6,550 bases of DNA from Planctomycetaceae bacterium. GTDB lineage: Bacteria > Planctomycetota > Planctomycetia > Pirellulales > UBA1268. A program made the position numbers and the translations under genes. Shown here in pieces: positions 1 through 5,741 of the stretch (the first letter of the stretch is position 1; the number at the start of each line of letters is the position of its first letter). Below the pieces are notes generated by a model, which was not told the origin of the DNA, did no database searches, and was given only the letters and a program-made list of their open reading frames with translations. The stretch is taken from the NCBI GenBank assembly GCA_947440895.1, contig CANETO010000119.1, forward strand, positions 1 through 6,550. The letters are read 5' to 3'.

Positions 1-378
1 CTAGTAATTCGGGTGGCGGATTGCGGACCTGTCTGGATTCATTGCGCAAAAACGGGTGCGATTGGGTTGGTGCACAGCGGAAGAAAGGGGACGGAGGCGG
101 GAGTCGTGCCGGCGACCATTCGCAAAATGAAGGAAGAATTTGGTTCCGAACCTCAGGAGATGATGGCCCTGCTGGGTCCATGCATTCGTCCTCCTTATTA
201 CGATGTCGATTTTGCCTCGGAGATCCTACGCCAGCTGAAAGTAGAAAAAGTGGGAAAAGTGGCGGACAGCGGGCTTTGCACGGCGGCGGATTTGAAAAGA
301 TTTTATTCTTACCGAGCTGAAAAGGGCCAAACTGGTAGACATTTTGCACTGTTGGCGATGCGGAGTGCGGGCGCGTAG
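1..378 (+). CDS. Laccase-domain (PgeF/YfiH/YlmD-type) protein, 5'-truncated by the window edge
   Basis: The reading frame is open from the first base and ends at TAG 376-378, giving 125 residues of the C-terminal half of a family usually about 240-270 residues long; the real start lies outside. Visible family motifs are ADCGP (Cys8, counting from base 1), LVHSGRKGT (His25), LLGPCIRPPYYDV (59-68) and the C-terminal YSYRAEKGQTGR. In this family one Cys and two His bind a metal; the Cys and second His are present and the first His would be in the missing part. Members have been reported as multicopper-oxidase-like or purine-nucleoside-active enzymes and as peptidoglycan editing factor. The usual HAGWRGT is HSGRKGT here, a variant I associate with Verrucomicrobia. 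The GTG at 13 is internal to the conserved domain and is not a start. GC content of sampled lines is about 56%, lower than the genes to the right. Family is confident; substrate is not. Confidence 0.88.
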   Translation, partial: LVIRVADCGPVWIHCAKTGAIGLVHSGRKGTEAGVVPATIRKMKEEFGSEPQEMMALLGPCIRPPYYDVDFASEILRQLKVEKVGKVADSGLCTAADLKRFYSYRAEKGQTGRHFALLAMRSAGA

Positions 379-684
379 AAGTCGATGACCTCGCCCTCGG
401 GCACCTCCACGGGTCCGGCATCCGTCTGCTTGAGTCGCTCGCCCCTCATCTTATTGGAATACCATCCGTAATAGCGCACGAGCTGGAAGCTTTTGTCCGG
501 GATGTGCTGGGTGATGCGGGCGATGAAGTCGCAGGGGCTAAACACTTCAAAATTGCGCTGGATCTTGGGGTTCATCCCCGAGCGGTAAATGATCGAGTGC
601 CCGGAGCTATTGGGCTGCATTTTATCGACTGAGAACGGGTTGCGGATGATGTATTGGGCAAGCCGCTCCATGTCCTCACGGTTG
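379..684 (-). pseudogene. IS91-family transposase remnant B (C-terminal domain fragment, truncated at both ends)
   Basis: The minus-strand frame reads from about base 683 down to about 379 and matches the C-terminal part of IS91/IS801-type (Y2_Tnp) transposases: RLAQYIIRNPFS, then IIYRSGMNPK, FEVFSPCDFIARITQHIPDK and LVRYYGWYSNKMRG. These enzymes are HUH rolling-circle transposases; the N-terminal zinc finger and the HUH histidines are absent. The C-terminal part that would follow the YYGWYSNK motif is cut off near base 379, directly beside the stop codon of the laccase-domain gene, after which the frame only reads antisense through that gene. On the other side the fragment fuses to remnant A at about 681-690. 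No terminal repeats or target sequence could be identified. It is a dead fragment; family recognition is strong, exact borders are approximate. Confidence 0.8.
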
Positions 685-1063
685 GTGCCGGTGCTTCCGC
701 GGCGGCGGGACGAGATCGGCGAGCCGGTCGAGGAACTCAAACGGCGTGAGTTCAACGACGCCATTACCTCCCGGCCCACGTGGACTTCCGCCCACGCCCC
801 CGCCCGACCCAGTTGGCCGCCTTGTGCCGCGGGAGCACGTAGCGAACTTGGGTGATGCGGCCGGCTGGGCCGCGGATCACGGACAGTCGCTCCAATGCAA
901 AGGGGTGCAGAAAGGAGACGGCGCCGAGTCGCGGGCGGGTGACTGGGAGGGCGTCGGCGTCAATCGTTCCGCCTGCCGCAGCGCAGAGCAGTCGCTCGAT
1001 CTCGGCAAGAAAGATCTTCGTCAGGGCCCTGACGGCCGCGGGCCGGTCGGGGCCGGGGCGCAT
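681..1063 (-). pseudogene. IS91-family transposase remnant A (internal deletion plus frameshift)
   Basis: This is a second, different IS91-type transposase relic. The minus frame from 1063 gives RPAAVRALTKIFLAEIERLL and LGAVSFLH, which in intact relatives leads into FGSALN and the HUH motif HVHLH. Here FLH (codon at 905-907) jumps straight to PFALERL, a motif that normally lies about 100 residues later, so the HUH motif and the region of the catalytic tyrosine are deleted in frame. After VLPRHKAANWVG and GRGRKST the frame hits TAA at 764-766. An apparent extra G in the GGGCC run near 773-777 explains this: one base over, the frame continues as NGVVELTPFEFLDRLADLVPP and PRKHRH until it fuses with remnant B near 681-690. 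The upstream end is unclear because the codon series is closed by a stop a little beyond 1063. It is certainly non-functional. Confidence 0.8.
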
Positions 1064-1198
1064 CGCTCGGCCTCCAGGCAGCCACTACCCCTCTGAGGCC
1101 ATTGAAAATACAATGCCGCACTGCCACAGATCGTCGAGATGGCCGAACCCGAGGAAGACATCGACTGGTTCCCAAGTACCATCGGACCGAGGCTCCCG
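1064..1198. other. Spacer between transposase relic and acyltransferase stop; one weak hairpin
   Basis: No coding signal was recognised in these 135 bases. At 1097-1117 there is a bulged hairpin (CATTG, six-base A/T loop, CAATG, flanked by GG and CC) that lies downstream of the acyltransferase stop on the minus strand. It has no trailing T-run, so calling it a terminator would be speculative. The stretch may also include unrecognised N-terminal debris of transposase remnant A. Confidence 0.25.
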
Positions 1199-2842
1199 TC
1201 ACTCACCGTCAGCGGAGCACCCTCTTCCAGCCTGGCATACCGAAGAGACCACGGGGGCTGCCGACACGTCGCGGGGGCCGTTGAGGAGCCTGCCGATCGC
1301 TGTGAATCGCACGCCGTAGGAGTAGCTCAAGAGCAGCACGGGCGTCACCATCGCCACGACCACGAGACACTTCAGTTCCGCCGGCATCCCCCATGGGCGG
1401 ACGGCCATCTGTGCCACCATCACGAGCGGCGGGTGCACGAGATACATCCAGTACGAGGCGTCGGCCAGCCACGAGACGACCGGGCTGGGCTTCGCGCAGA
1501 ACCTGGAGAACAGCCCGATCAGCCCCAGCGACATGGCCCACGCGTAGCTGGGCTGCAGCACGACGGCAAGTAGCCGGTCGTTCATCGTTGCGATGCCGGC
1601 CACGAGGAGTGCGATCGCCGTTGGCAACAGCAGTTTCCAATGGCGGCCGAGCAGCGTGTCGAGGCCTTCCGCGGCGAACGTGGCGATGCCGAAGAAGAAA
1701 AAACAGGCGTAAAAAAAGAGGAGGTGCGGCCGCGGCAGGATTCCGAACGACGTGTCGGGACCGTAGCCCGCCGCCATGGACATACCCATCACGAGCTGCG
1801 GCACGCACGAAGCCGCCACGAGCCATCCCCGGCTGCGGCCCGTCGGCAGAAGGCCCGCGATGGCGAGGATCGCGAAAGCGGCGACAAGCCAGCAAAGGAA
1901 CCAGAGAAACCACAGATGGTGGAAGATATTCGTCTGCACGAGATGCAACGACACCGAACCGACACGTGGGCGGAGCCATTCCGCCGATAGGACGTCTGAC
2001 CACGCGAGGGTTGCCCGGTCGAGCGGTCCGCCGAGCGTGCCCTGCGGATTCGGCCCCGTGGGCAGGACGGCGCGCAGCCGCTCGCGACCGGCGAGAACCT
2101 CGTCGACCCCGACGGGATGCATACCGGTGAGGGGCGCAAATTCGCTAACGAGATCAGCCGGCAGACTCTTCATGGCCACAGGCATCCGGCCGACCACGTT
2201 CACGGCGCCCGGGTCGGCTCCCCGCTCGACGAGTAGCTTCGCTGCCGCATCCCGACCGAAGTAGGCGGCATGGTGGAGCAACGTATTGCCGCTGCCATCG
2301 CGCTCGTTGGGGTCACCGCCGGCGTCGAGTACCGCGGCCACGATCGCAGGGTCGCCAAGCATCGTAGCCCACGCAAGCGGCGTGAGTCCCCAGAAGGCAT
2401 CCTTGCGATGGGCTCCGCCGGGAGACACAAGCGCGCGGCGCACCGCAGCCTCATTGCCGGAGCGCATGACTGCGAGGGAGGGTTCCGCACGGTTCGTACC
2501 TAATGCATAGCCCTCGATCACCTTGTCGAGTGGCACGATCGTAATCGTGGCGAAGAACAGCGGCAGCACGATCCGCATAAACCGCTGCTCAAGTAGGCTC
2601 ACGAGCCCGCGGCGGCTATAGACGAGCATCGTGAAATAGCCGCTCAGCAGAAAGAAGAGCGGCATGCGGAAACCATGGACTGCCCCGATCAAGAGCAGCA
2701 GCACATCGCTTCGCTCGGTGTCGCGCACCGGCCAGGGAAAAGGCACGAAACTCATCGCTGCATGCAGCACCACGCCCAGCAGCATCGCGAAGCTGCGCAG
2801 GGCATCGAGATCGGCGCGCCGCCTTGCCGGTGGACTAGCCAT
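1199..2842 (-). CDS. Acyltransferase-3 (OpgC/MdoC-like) membrane protein with an internal ankyrin-repeat insert
   Basis: This 547-residue multi-pass inner-membrane protein belongs to the acyltransferase-3 superfamily, which acylates sugars, glucans or other envelope molecules. The N-terminus (residues 5-35) shows RRRADLDALRSFAMLLGVVLH with the family His at 27; GFRMPLFFLLSGYF follows at 57-70 and the terminal YWMYLVHPPLV at 464-474. About ten hydrophobic segments are visible: near 12-34, 46-75, 91-110, 306-332, 339-361, 372-390, 404-420, 424-449, 462-481 and 490-509. Between the third and fourth lies a hydrophilic stretch of about 195 residues with two clear ankyrin repeats (148-182, GLTPLAWATMLGDPAIVAAV; 183-215, GNTLLHHAAYFGR) and degenerate flanking repeats (123-147 and 216-240). 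The start ATG 2840-2842 was chosen because the conserved LDALR motif follows at once and it overlaps the dehydrogenase stop by 8 bases; an open extension to 2977 lies inside that gene. No strong Shine-Dalgarno is seen, so translational coupling is likely. The substrate is unknown. Confidence 0.88.
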   Translation of the reverse strand: MASPPARRRADLDALRSFAMLLGVVLHAAMSFVPFPWPVRDTERSDVLLLLIGAVHGFRMPLFFLLSGYFTMLVYSRRGLVSLLEQRFMRIVLPLFFATITIVPLDKVIEGYALGTNRAEPSLAVMRSGNEAAVRRALVSPGGAHRKDAFWGLTPLAWATMLGDPAIVAAVLDAGGDPNERDGSGNTLLHHAAYFGRDAAAKLLVERGADPGAVNVVGRMPVAMKSLPADLVSEFAPLTGMHPVGVDEVLAGRERLRAVLPTGPNPQGTLGGPLDRATLAWSDVLSAEWLRPRVGSVSLHLVQTNIFHHLWFLWFLCWLVAAFAILAIAGLLPTGRSRGWLVAASCVPQLVMGMSMAAGYGPDTSFGILPRPHLLFFYACFFFFGIATFAAEGLDTLLGRHWKLLLPTAIALLVAGIATMNDRLLAVVLQPSYAWAMSLGLIGLFSRFCAKPSPVVSWLADASYWMYLVHPPLVMVAQMAVRPWGMPAELKCLVVVAMVTPVLLLSYSYGVRFTAIGRLLNGPRDVSAAPVVSSVCQAGRGCSADGE

Positions 2843-3626
2843 GTGGTCGGAAGATTGACAGGCTCCACTTCGCCACCGCGGCCCGGGTGGCGAACCGTGC
2901 AGCGAGAGACACAAGATAGTTGATCCAACCCGAGACGACGTAGTGTCTACCGCAGTCGAACGCATCGAGCCCGGCACGGACCACCGTTTGCACGTCCTGG
3001 CCGTGGCGACGCTCGGCCCAGCCGGGAACGCCCGACTGATCGAAGAACTCGGTCCGCGTGGTTCCCGGGCAGAGCGTTGTCACCGTCACTCCGCGGGCCC
3101 GCAGCTCCGCCCACAACGCCTCGCTGAAATGCAGCACGTACGCCTTGCTCGCCGCATAGACCCCCATATAGCCAACGGGCTGGAACGAAACGATCGATCC
3201 GATGTTGATGATCCCACCATGCCCTCGGTCGATCATCTCTTTCGCAGCCAAGAGCGTCAGCTCCGTCAAGACTGCGACGTTGACCTGGATCAACTCGAGG
3301 GCCCGCCCGACGTCCGTCTGTTCCACCGACGACACCATGCCGAAGCCCGCGTTATTGACCATCAGTTCCACCACGATGCCACGACGGGCCACCTCGGCGA
3401 GCAGTTCGCGACCAGCATTCGGCTTCGACAGATCGGCGGAAACGATCTCACAGCGTATGCCATGAGCAGCCTCAAGTTCCCTCCCCAGGGCACGCAGGTG
3501 ATGCTCTCGCCGCGCCACCAACACGCAATGCATGCCGCGAGCAGCCAACTGCCGTGCAAACTCGGCGCCGATCCCCGAGGAGGCCCCGGTAACAAGACTC
3601 CAGCGACCTACGTAGCTTTTCGACAC
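2835..3626 (-). CDS. Short-chain dehydrogenase/reductase (classical SDR, probably NADP(H)-dependent)
   Basis: The 263-residue protein has the full classical SDR layout: TGASSGIG (13-20) for the nucleotide, VARR (37-40) whose basic residues favour NADP, SADLS (64-67), NNAG (91-94), Asn116, catalytic Ser144 and the pair Tyr157/Lys161 in YAASK, then CPGTTRTEF (186-194). It resembles the DltE-like COG0300 group, which reduces or oxidises ketones and alcohols of varied substrates; specificity cannot be read here. The start is GTG 3624-3626, chosen because the glycine motif begins only 13 residues in, as is usual, and no in-frame ATG lies close upstream. No convincing Shine-Dalgarno precedes it. 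The C-terminus ends in RPHG with TAG at 2835-2837, inside the start of the acyltransferase gene, so the two form an operon. It is transcribed away from btaA across a 215-base intergenic region. Confidence 0.92.
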   Translation of the reverse strand: MSKSYVGRWSLVTGASSGIGAEFARQLAARGMHCVLVARREHHLRALGRELEAAHGIRCEIVSADLSKPNAGRELLAEVARRGIVVELMVNNAGFGMVSSVEQTDVGRALELIQVNVAVLTELTLLAAKEMIDRGHGGIINIGSIVSFQPVGYMGVYAASKAYVLHFSEALWAELRARGVTVTTLCPGTTRTEFFDQSGVPGWAERRHGQDVQTVVRAGLDAFDCGRHYVVSGWINYLVSLAARFATRAAVAKWSLSIFRPHG

Positions 3627-3722
3627 GGTGTGAGACCCGAACGGGAGTATTTTGGAGCGGTCGGGCAGGATAGACCGTCATAGCTGATAGAAAATCGCTT
3701 TCGGCAGTCCAGGACGTTGGCC

Positions 3723-3746
3723 CAGAGTTTGAAGCTTGAAACTCTG
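3723..3746. repeat. 24-bp near-perfect palindrome in the divergent intergenic region
   Basis: Eight-base arms CAGAGTTT (3723-3730) and AAACTCTG (3739-3746) are exact reverse complements. The eight bases between them are centred on AAGCTT, so 11 of the 12 base pairs across the dyad match; the only break is G3731 against G3738. It lies about 97 bases upstream of the dehydrogenase GTG and 33 bases upstream of the candidate -35 of btaA. Its position and dyad symmetry suit a homodimeric repressor or activator site serving both operons. A cruciform or RNA hairpin is the alternative. No regulator gene for it is in the window. Confidence 0.5.
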
Positions 3747-3778
3747 ATTCCCATATTCGGTTGTTGCCAGATGGGGCT

Positions 3779-3806
3779 TTGAGAGTCAATTTTACATCGT
3801 TAATAT
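3779..3806 (+). promoter_or_regulatory. Candidate sigma70-like promoter for btaAB
   Basis: TTGAGA (3779-3784; five of six to TTGACA) is followed by a 16-base spacer and TAATAT (3801-3806; four of six to TATAAT), in a stretch of about 43% GC inside a GC-rich window (3781-3840 counted by hand). It would start transcription near 3813, leaving a leader of about 30 bases before the ATG at 3842. Using this promoter would exclude the earlier in-frame ATG at 3761. The -10 match is modest and the organism's consensus is unknown. Confidence 0.35.
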
Positions 3807-3841
3807 CGTCCCGCCTCAAACTTTTCCTAAGATCCTCCCGC

Positions 3842-5026
3842 ATGCGTGATCGACCTCATCCGACCAATGCGCCTGACGACTCCGGGGCCCACCAGTGGCT
3901 CTTCCGGACCCTTCACGGCAACCAGCTTGTCTACAACGCGACCTGGGAAGACCCGCGGATCGATCGGGAGTTGCTTGGACTTGGACCGGACAGCGAGGTC
4001 GTCGCCATTACCAGCGCCGGCTGCAACATCCTGGATATCCTCCTCGACTGCCCAAGGGCGATCCATTCAGTCGACATCAACCCCCGCCAAAATCTCCTGT
4101 TGGAGCTGAAGATGGCCCTGATCCGTGCCGGTGACTTCTGGGACCTCTTTCAGTTTTTTGGAATCGGTTCCCATCCAGAACGGCATGACGTCCTCGACCG
4201 GCTCAGACCCCATCTCAGCCCTGACGCCTTGGAACATTGGCGGGCGCATCTGTCGATGTTCTCCCCGAGGGGGTTGCGTCCTTCCTTCTACTGGAGAGGT
4301 ACCGCGGGGCTTGCGGCATCCCTGGTTTGGCTGGCCACGGCAGCCCTGCGGGTGCGCGTGAAGGGATTGGCATTGGCCCAGTTCGATGCCCGAACGCTGG
4401 AGGAACAGCGCGAGATATTCGCCCGCGCTGAACCCTATATCTGGACCTCATGGATGGAGCGGATCTTTCGTCATCCCGCGCTGATGTCGCTCCTGGGCGT
4501 GCCGCCGGCCCAGGTTCGCCTTATTGACGCCTCCCACCCCGGCGGGCTTTCAGGATATGTCCGGGACAAGTTCCGCCACGTCATGACGGAGGTGCCGGCC
4601 CGGGACAACTACTTCTGGAGGGTCTACACCACGGGTTCATACACCCTGGACTGCTGCCCCAACTACCTGCGTCGGGAGCATCAGCAGACCCTTTCTGGAC
4701 AGCTTTCGCGGATCCGGTGTCACACCACCTCGGTTGCCCGCTTCCTGAGGGATCACCCGGGCTCCTATTCCCACTACGTGCTGCTGGACCATCAGGATTG
4801 GCTGGCGTGGAAAGATCCAGTCGGACTCCGCGAGGAGTGGGATCTCATCCTCGCCAACAGCCGACCCGGGACGCGGATCCTCCTGCGGTCGGCAGGGCTG
4901 GACTGCGGGTTCATCCCCGACGCCATCCGGACGCGGCTTCGGTTCCGTCCCGACCTCACTGAACCACTCCATCGGAGGGACCGCGTGGGCACCTATGGCA
5001 GTCTCCACCTCGCCGAGGTGCTGTGA
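3842..5026 (+). CDS. btaA: BtaA: S-adenosylmethionine:diacylglycerol 3-amino-3-carboxypropyltransferase (DUF3419)
   Basis: BtaA performs the first step of betaine-lipid synthesis: it moves the 3-amino-3-carboxypropyl group of SAM onto diacylglycerol, giving diacylglyceryl-homoserine at the cytoplasmic membrane. The 394-residue protein shows the family landmarks: LVYNATWEDPRID (30-42; WEDP 35-38), VVAITSAGCNILDILL (53-68; SAM-binding glycine region), HSVDINPRQN (75-84), YTTGSYTLDCCPNYL (262-276), HYVLLDHQDWLAW (311-323), RILLRSAG (345-352) and the terminal RVGTYGSLHLAEV. Length agrees with bacterial BtaA, which is about 390-420 residues. The frame is open from an ATG at 3761, but the extra 27 residues are not family-like and that start would sit upstream of the candidate promoter, so ATG 3842-3844 is preferred; no strong Shine-Dalgarno is seen at either. 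The stop is three bases before btaB. Other DUF3419 proteins of unknown role exist, but the methyltransferase partner makes BtaA the best reading. Confidence 0.9.
   Translation: MRDRPHPTNAPDDSGAHQWLFRTLHGNQLVYNATWEDPRIDRELLGLGPDSEVVAITSAGCNILDILLDCPRAIHSVDINPRQNLLLELKMALIRAGDFWDLFQFFGIGSHPERHDVLDRLRPHLSPDALEHWRAHLSMFSPRGLRPSFYWRGTAGLAASLVWLATAALRVRVKGLALAQFDARTLEEQREIFARAEPYIWTSWMERIFRHPALMSLLGVPPAQVRLIDASHPGGLSGYVRDKFRHVMTEVPARDNYFWRVYTTGSYTLDCCPNYLRREHQQTLSGQLSRIRCHTTSVARFLRDHPGSYSHYVLLDHQDWLAWKDPVGLREEWDLILANSRPGTRILLRSAGLDCGFIPDAIRTRLRFRPDLTEPLHRRDRVGTYGSLHLAEVL
5015..5020 (+). promoter_or_regulatory. Shine-Dalgarno of btaB inside the end of btaA
   Basis: GAGGTG lies nine bases before the ATG at 5030 and within the last codons of btaA. 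It supports this start and, with the three-base gap between the genes, suggests translational coupling. Confidence 0.5.
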
Positions 5027-5029
5027 GCC

Positions 5030-5635
5030 ATGGAACATCTCGAGCGCTACTACCGGTTCCAGTCGTTGATCTACGACGCCACAAGGTGGCTGTTCCTGTT
5101 CGGCCGGGCCGGGATCCTTGACCGACTGGAAGAGGCCAGTTCCTCACCTCACCACATCGTGGAGATTGGCTGTGGAACGGGACACAACCTCTGCGGATTG
5201 GCACGGCGTTTTCGAGGCGCCCGGATCACCGGCATCGATCTCTCGCCCCACATGCTGGTGATCGCCCGTCGGAAGACGGTCCGCTTCGATGACCGCGTGG
5301 TCCTCCGTCAGGCGATCCAGCGGGACCGACTCGAGGCAGGCTGTGACGCCGTTCTCTTCTCCTATTCCCTCAGCATGATGAATCCGGGGTGGGAAGGGGT
5401 TCTGGATTCGGTCATCCATGCGTTGGTCCCCGGGGGAGTCCTTGCGGCGGTGGATTTCCATGCGACGCCCGTGGGGGTCTTCCGCGCACACATGGAACAA
5501 CACCATGTCCGGATGGAGGGCCATCTGTTGCCCGCGTTGGAGGCGCGACTCCGTGCGGAATCAGCCACTGTGCGATCAGCCTATGGCGGACTCTGGAACT
5601 GGTTCGAGTTCGTGGGTCGAAAGCCCTCCCAGTAG
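5030..5635 (+). CDS. btaB: BtaB-type SAM-dependent N-methyltransferase for betaine lipid synthesis
   Basis: This 201-residue class I methyltransferase is predicted to add three methyl groups to the amino group of diacylglyceryl-homoserine, giving DGTS. Motif I is VEIGCGTGHN (44-53), the acidic end of strand 2 is ITGIDLS (66-72; Asp70), the strand-4 region is DAVLFSYSLSMMNPGW (106-121), and LVPGGVLAAVDF (132-143) precedes the C-terminal part. The FSYSLSM segment and the N-terminal YYRFQSLIYDATRWLFLFGR resemble BtaB and the methyltransferase half of eukaryotic BTA1. Size fits bacterial BtaB (about 200-230 residues). It starts three bases after btaA, so one mRNA is expected. The family alone would allow other small-molecule or lipid methyltransferases such as PmtA-like enzymes; the btaA neighbour decides the call. 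It converges with the MFS gene 106 bases downstream. Confidence 0.88.
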   Translation: MEHLERYYRFQSLIYDATRWLFLFGRAGILDRLEEASSSPHHIVEIGCGTGHNLCGLARRFRGARITGIDLSPHMLVIARRKTVRFDDRVVLRQAIQRDRLEAGCDAVLFSYSLSMMNPGWEGVLDSVIHALVPGGVLAAVDFHATPVGVFRAHMEQHHVRMEGHLLPALEARLRAESATVRSAYGGLWNWFEFVGRKPSQ

Positions 5636-5636
5636 T

Positions 5637-5706
5637 CCTGGATTCTGGAGCCAGGGATGTCGTGCGCTTGATTCCAGCGAGGGTTCCGAGGTGAGTGCGG
5701 CCTCGG
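5637..5706. terminator. Two weak hairpins between convergent btaB and MFS genes
   Basis: CCTGG (5637-5641) pairs with CCAGG (5651-5655) over a nine-base loop, and CCGAGG (5686-5691) pairs with CCTCGG (5701-5706) over another nine-base loop. Both sit right after the btaB stop in a 106-base convergent gap, the expected place for transcription termination from either side. Neither has a clear T-run, so an intrinsic terminator is only possible. Confidence 0.3.
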
Positions 5707-5741
5707 CATCCCGAGTGGTGGCGCATGCCGTATCGACAAGT

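Noticed and set aside
13..15. GTG at 13 as the start of the laccase-domain gene
   Set aside because: It lies within the conserved ADCGP block, the frame is open to the window edge, and the N-terminal half of the family domain would be missing.
852..1319. Plus-strand open frames of 116 to 155 codons across the transposase relic and the spacer
   Set aside because: They are antisense to recognisable transposase blocks and have no family features.
1393..2130. Plus-strand open frame of 245 codons antisense to the acyltransferase
   Set aside because: It is an Arg/Ala/Pro-rich low-complexity translation with no recognisable motif; the minus-strand membrane protein explains the region.
2843..2977. 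N-terminal extension of the acyltransferase frame up to an ATG at 2975-2977
   Set aside because: It lies wholly inside the dehydrogenase gene, is rich in Ser, Thr and Arg without family resemblance, and the conserved LDALR motif begins soon after the ATG at 2840-2842.
3675..3692. Possible Pho box upstream of the operons (CCGTCAT at 3675-3681)
   Set aside because: Only one half-site resembles CTGTCAT; the expected second repeat 11 bases later (GATAGAA) does not match. Phosphate control is plausible biologically but not shown by this sequence.
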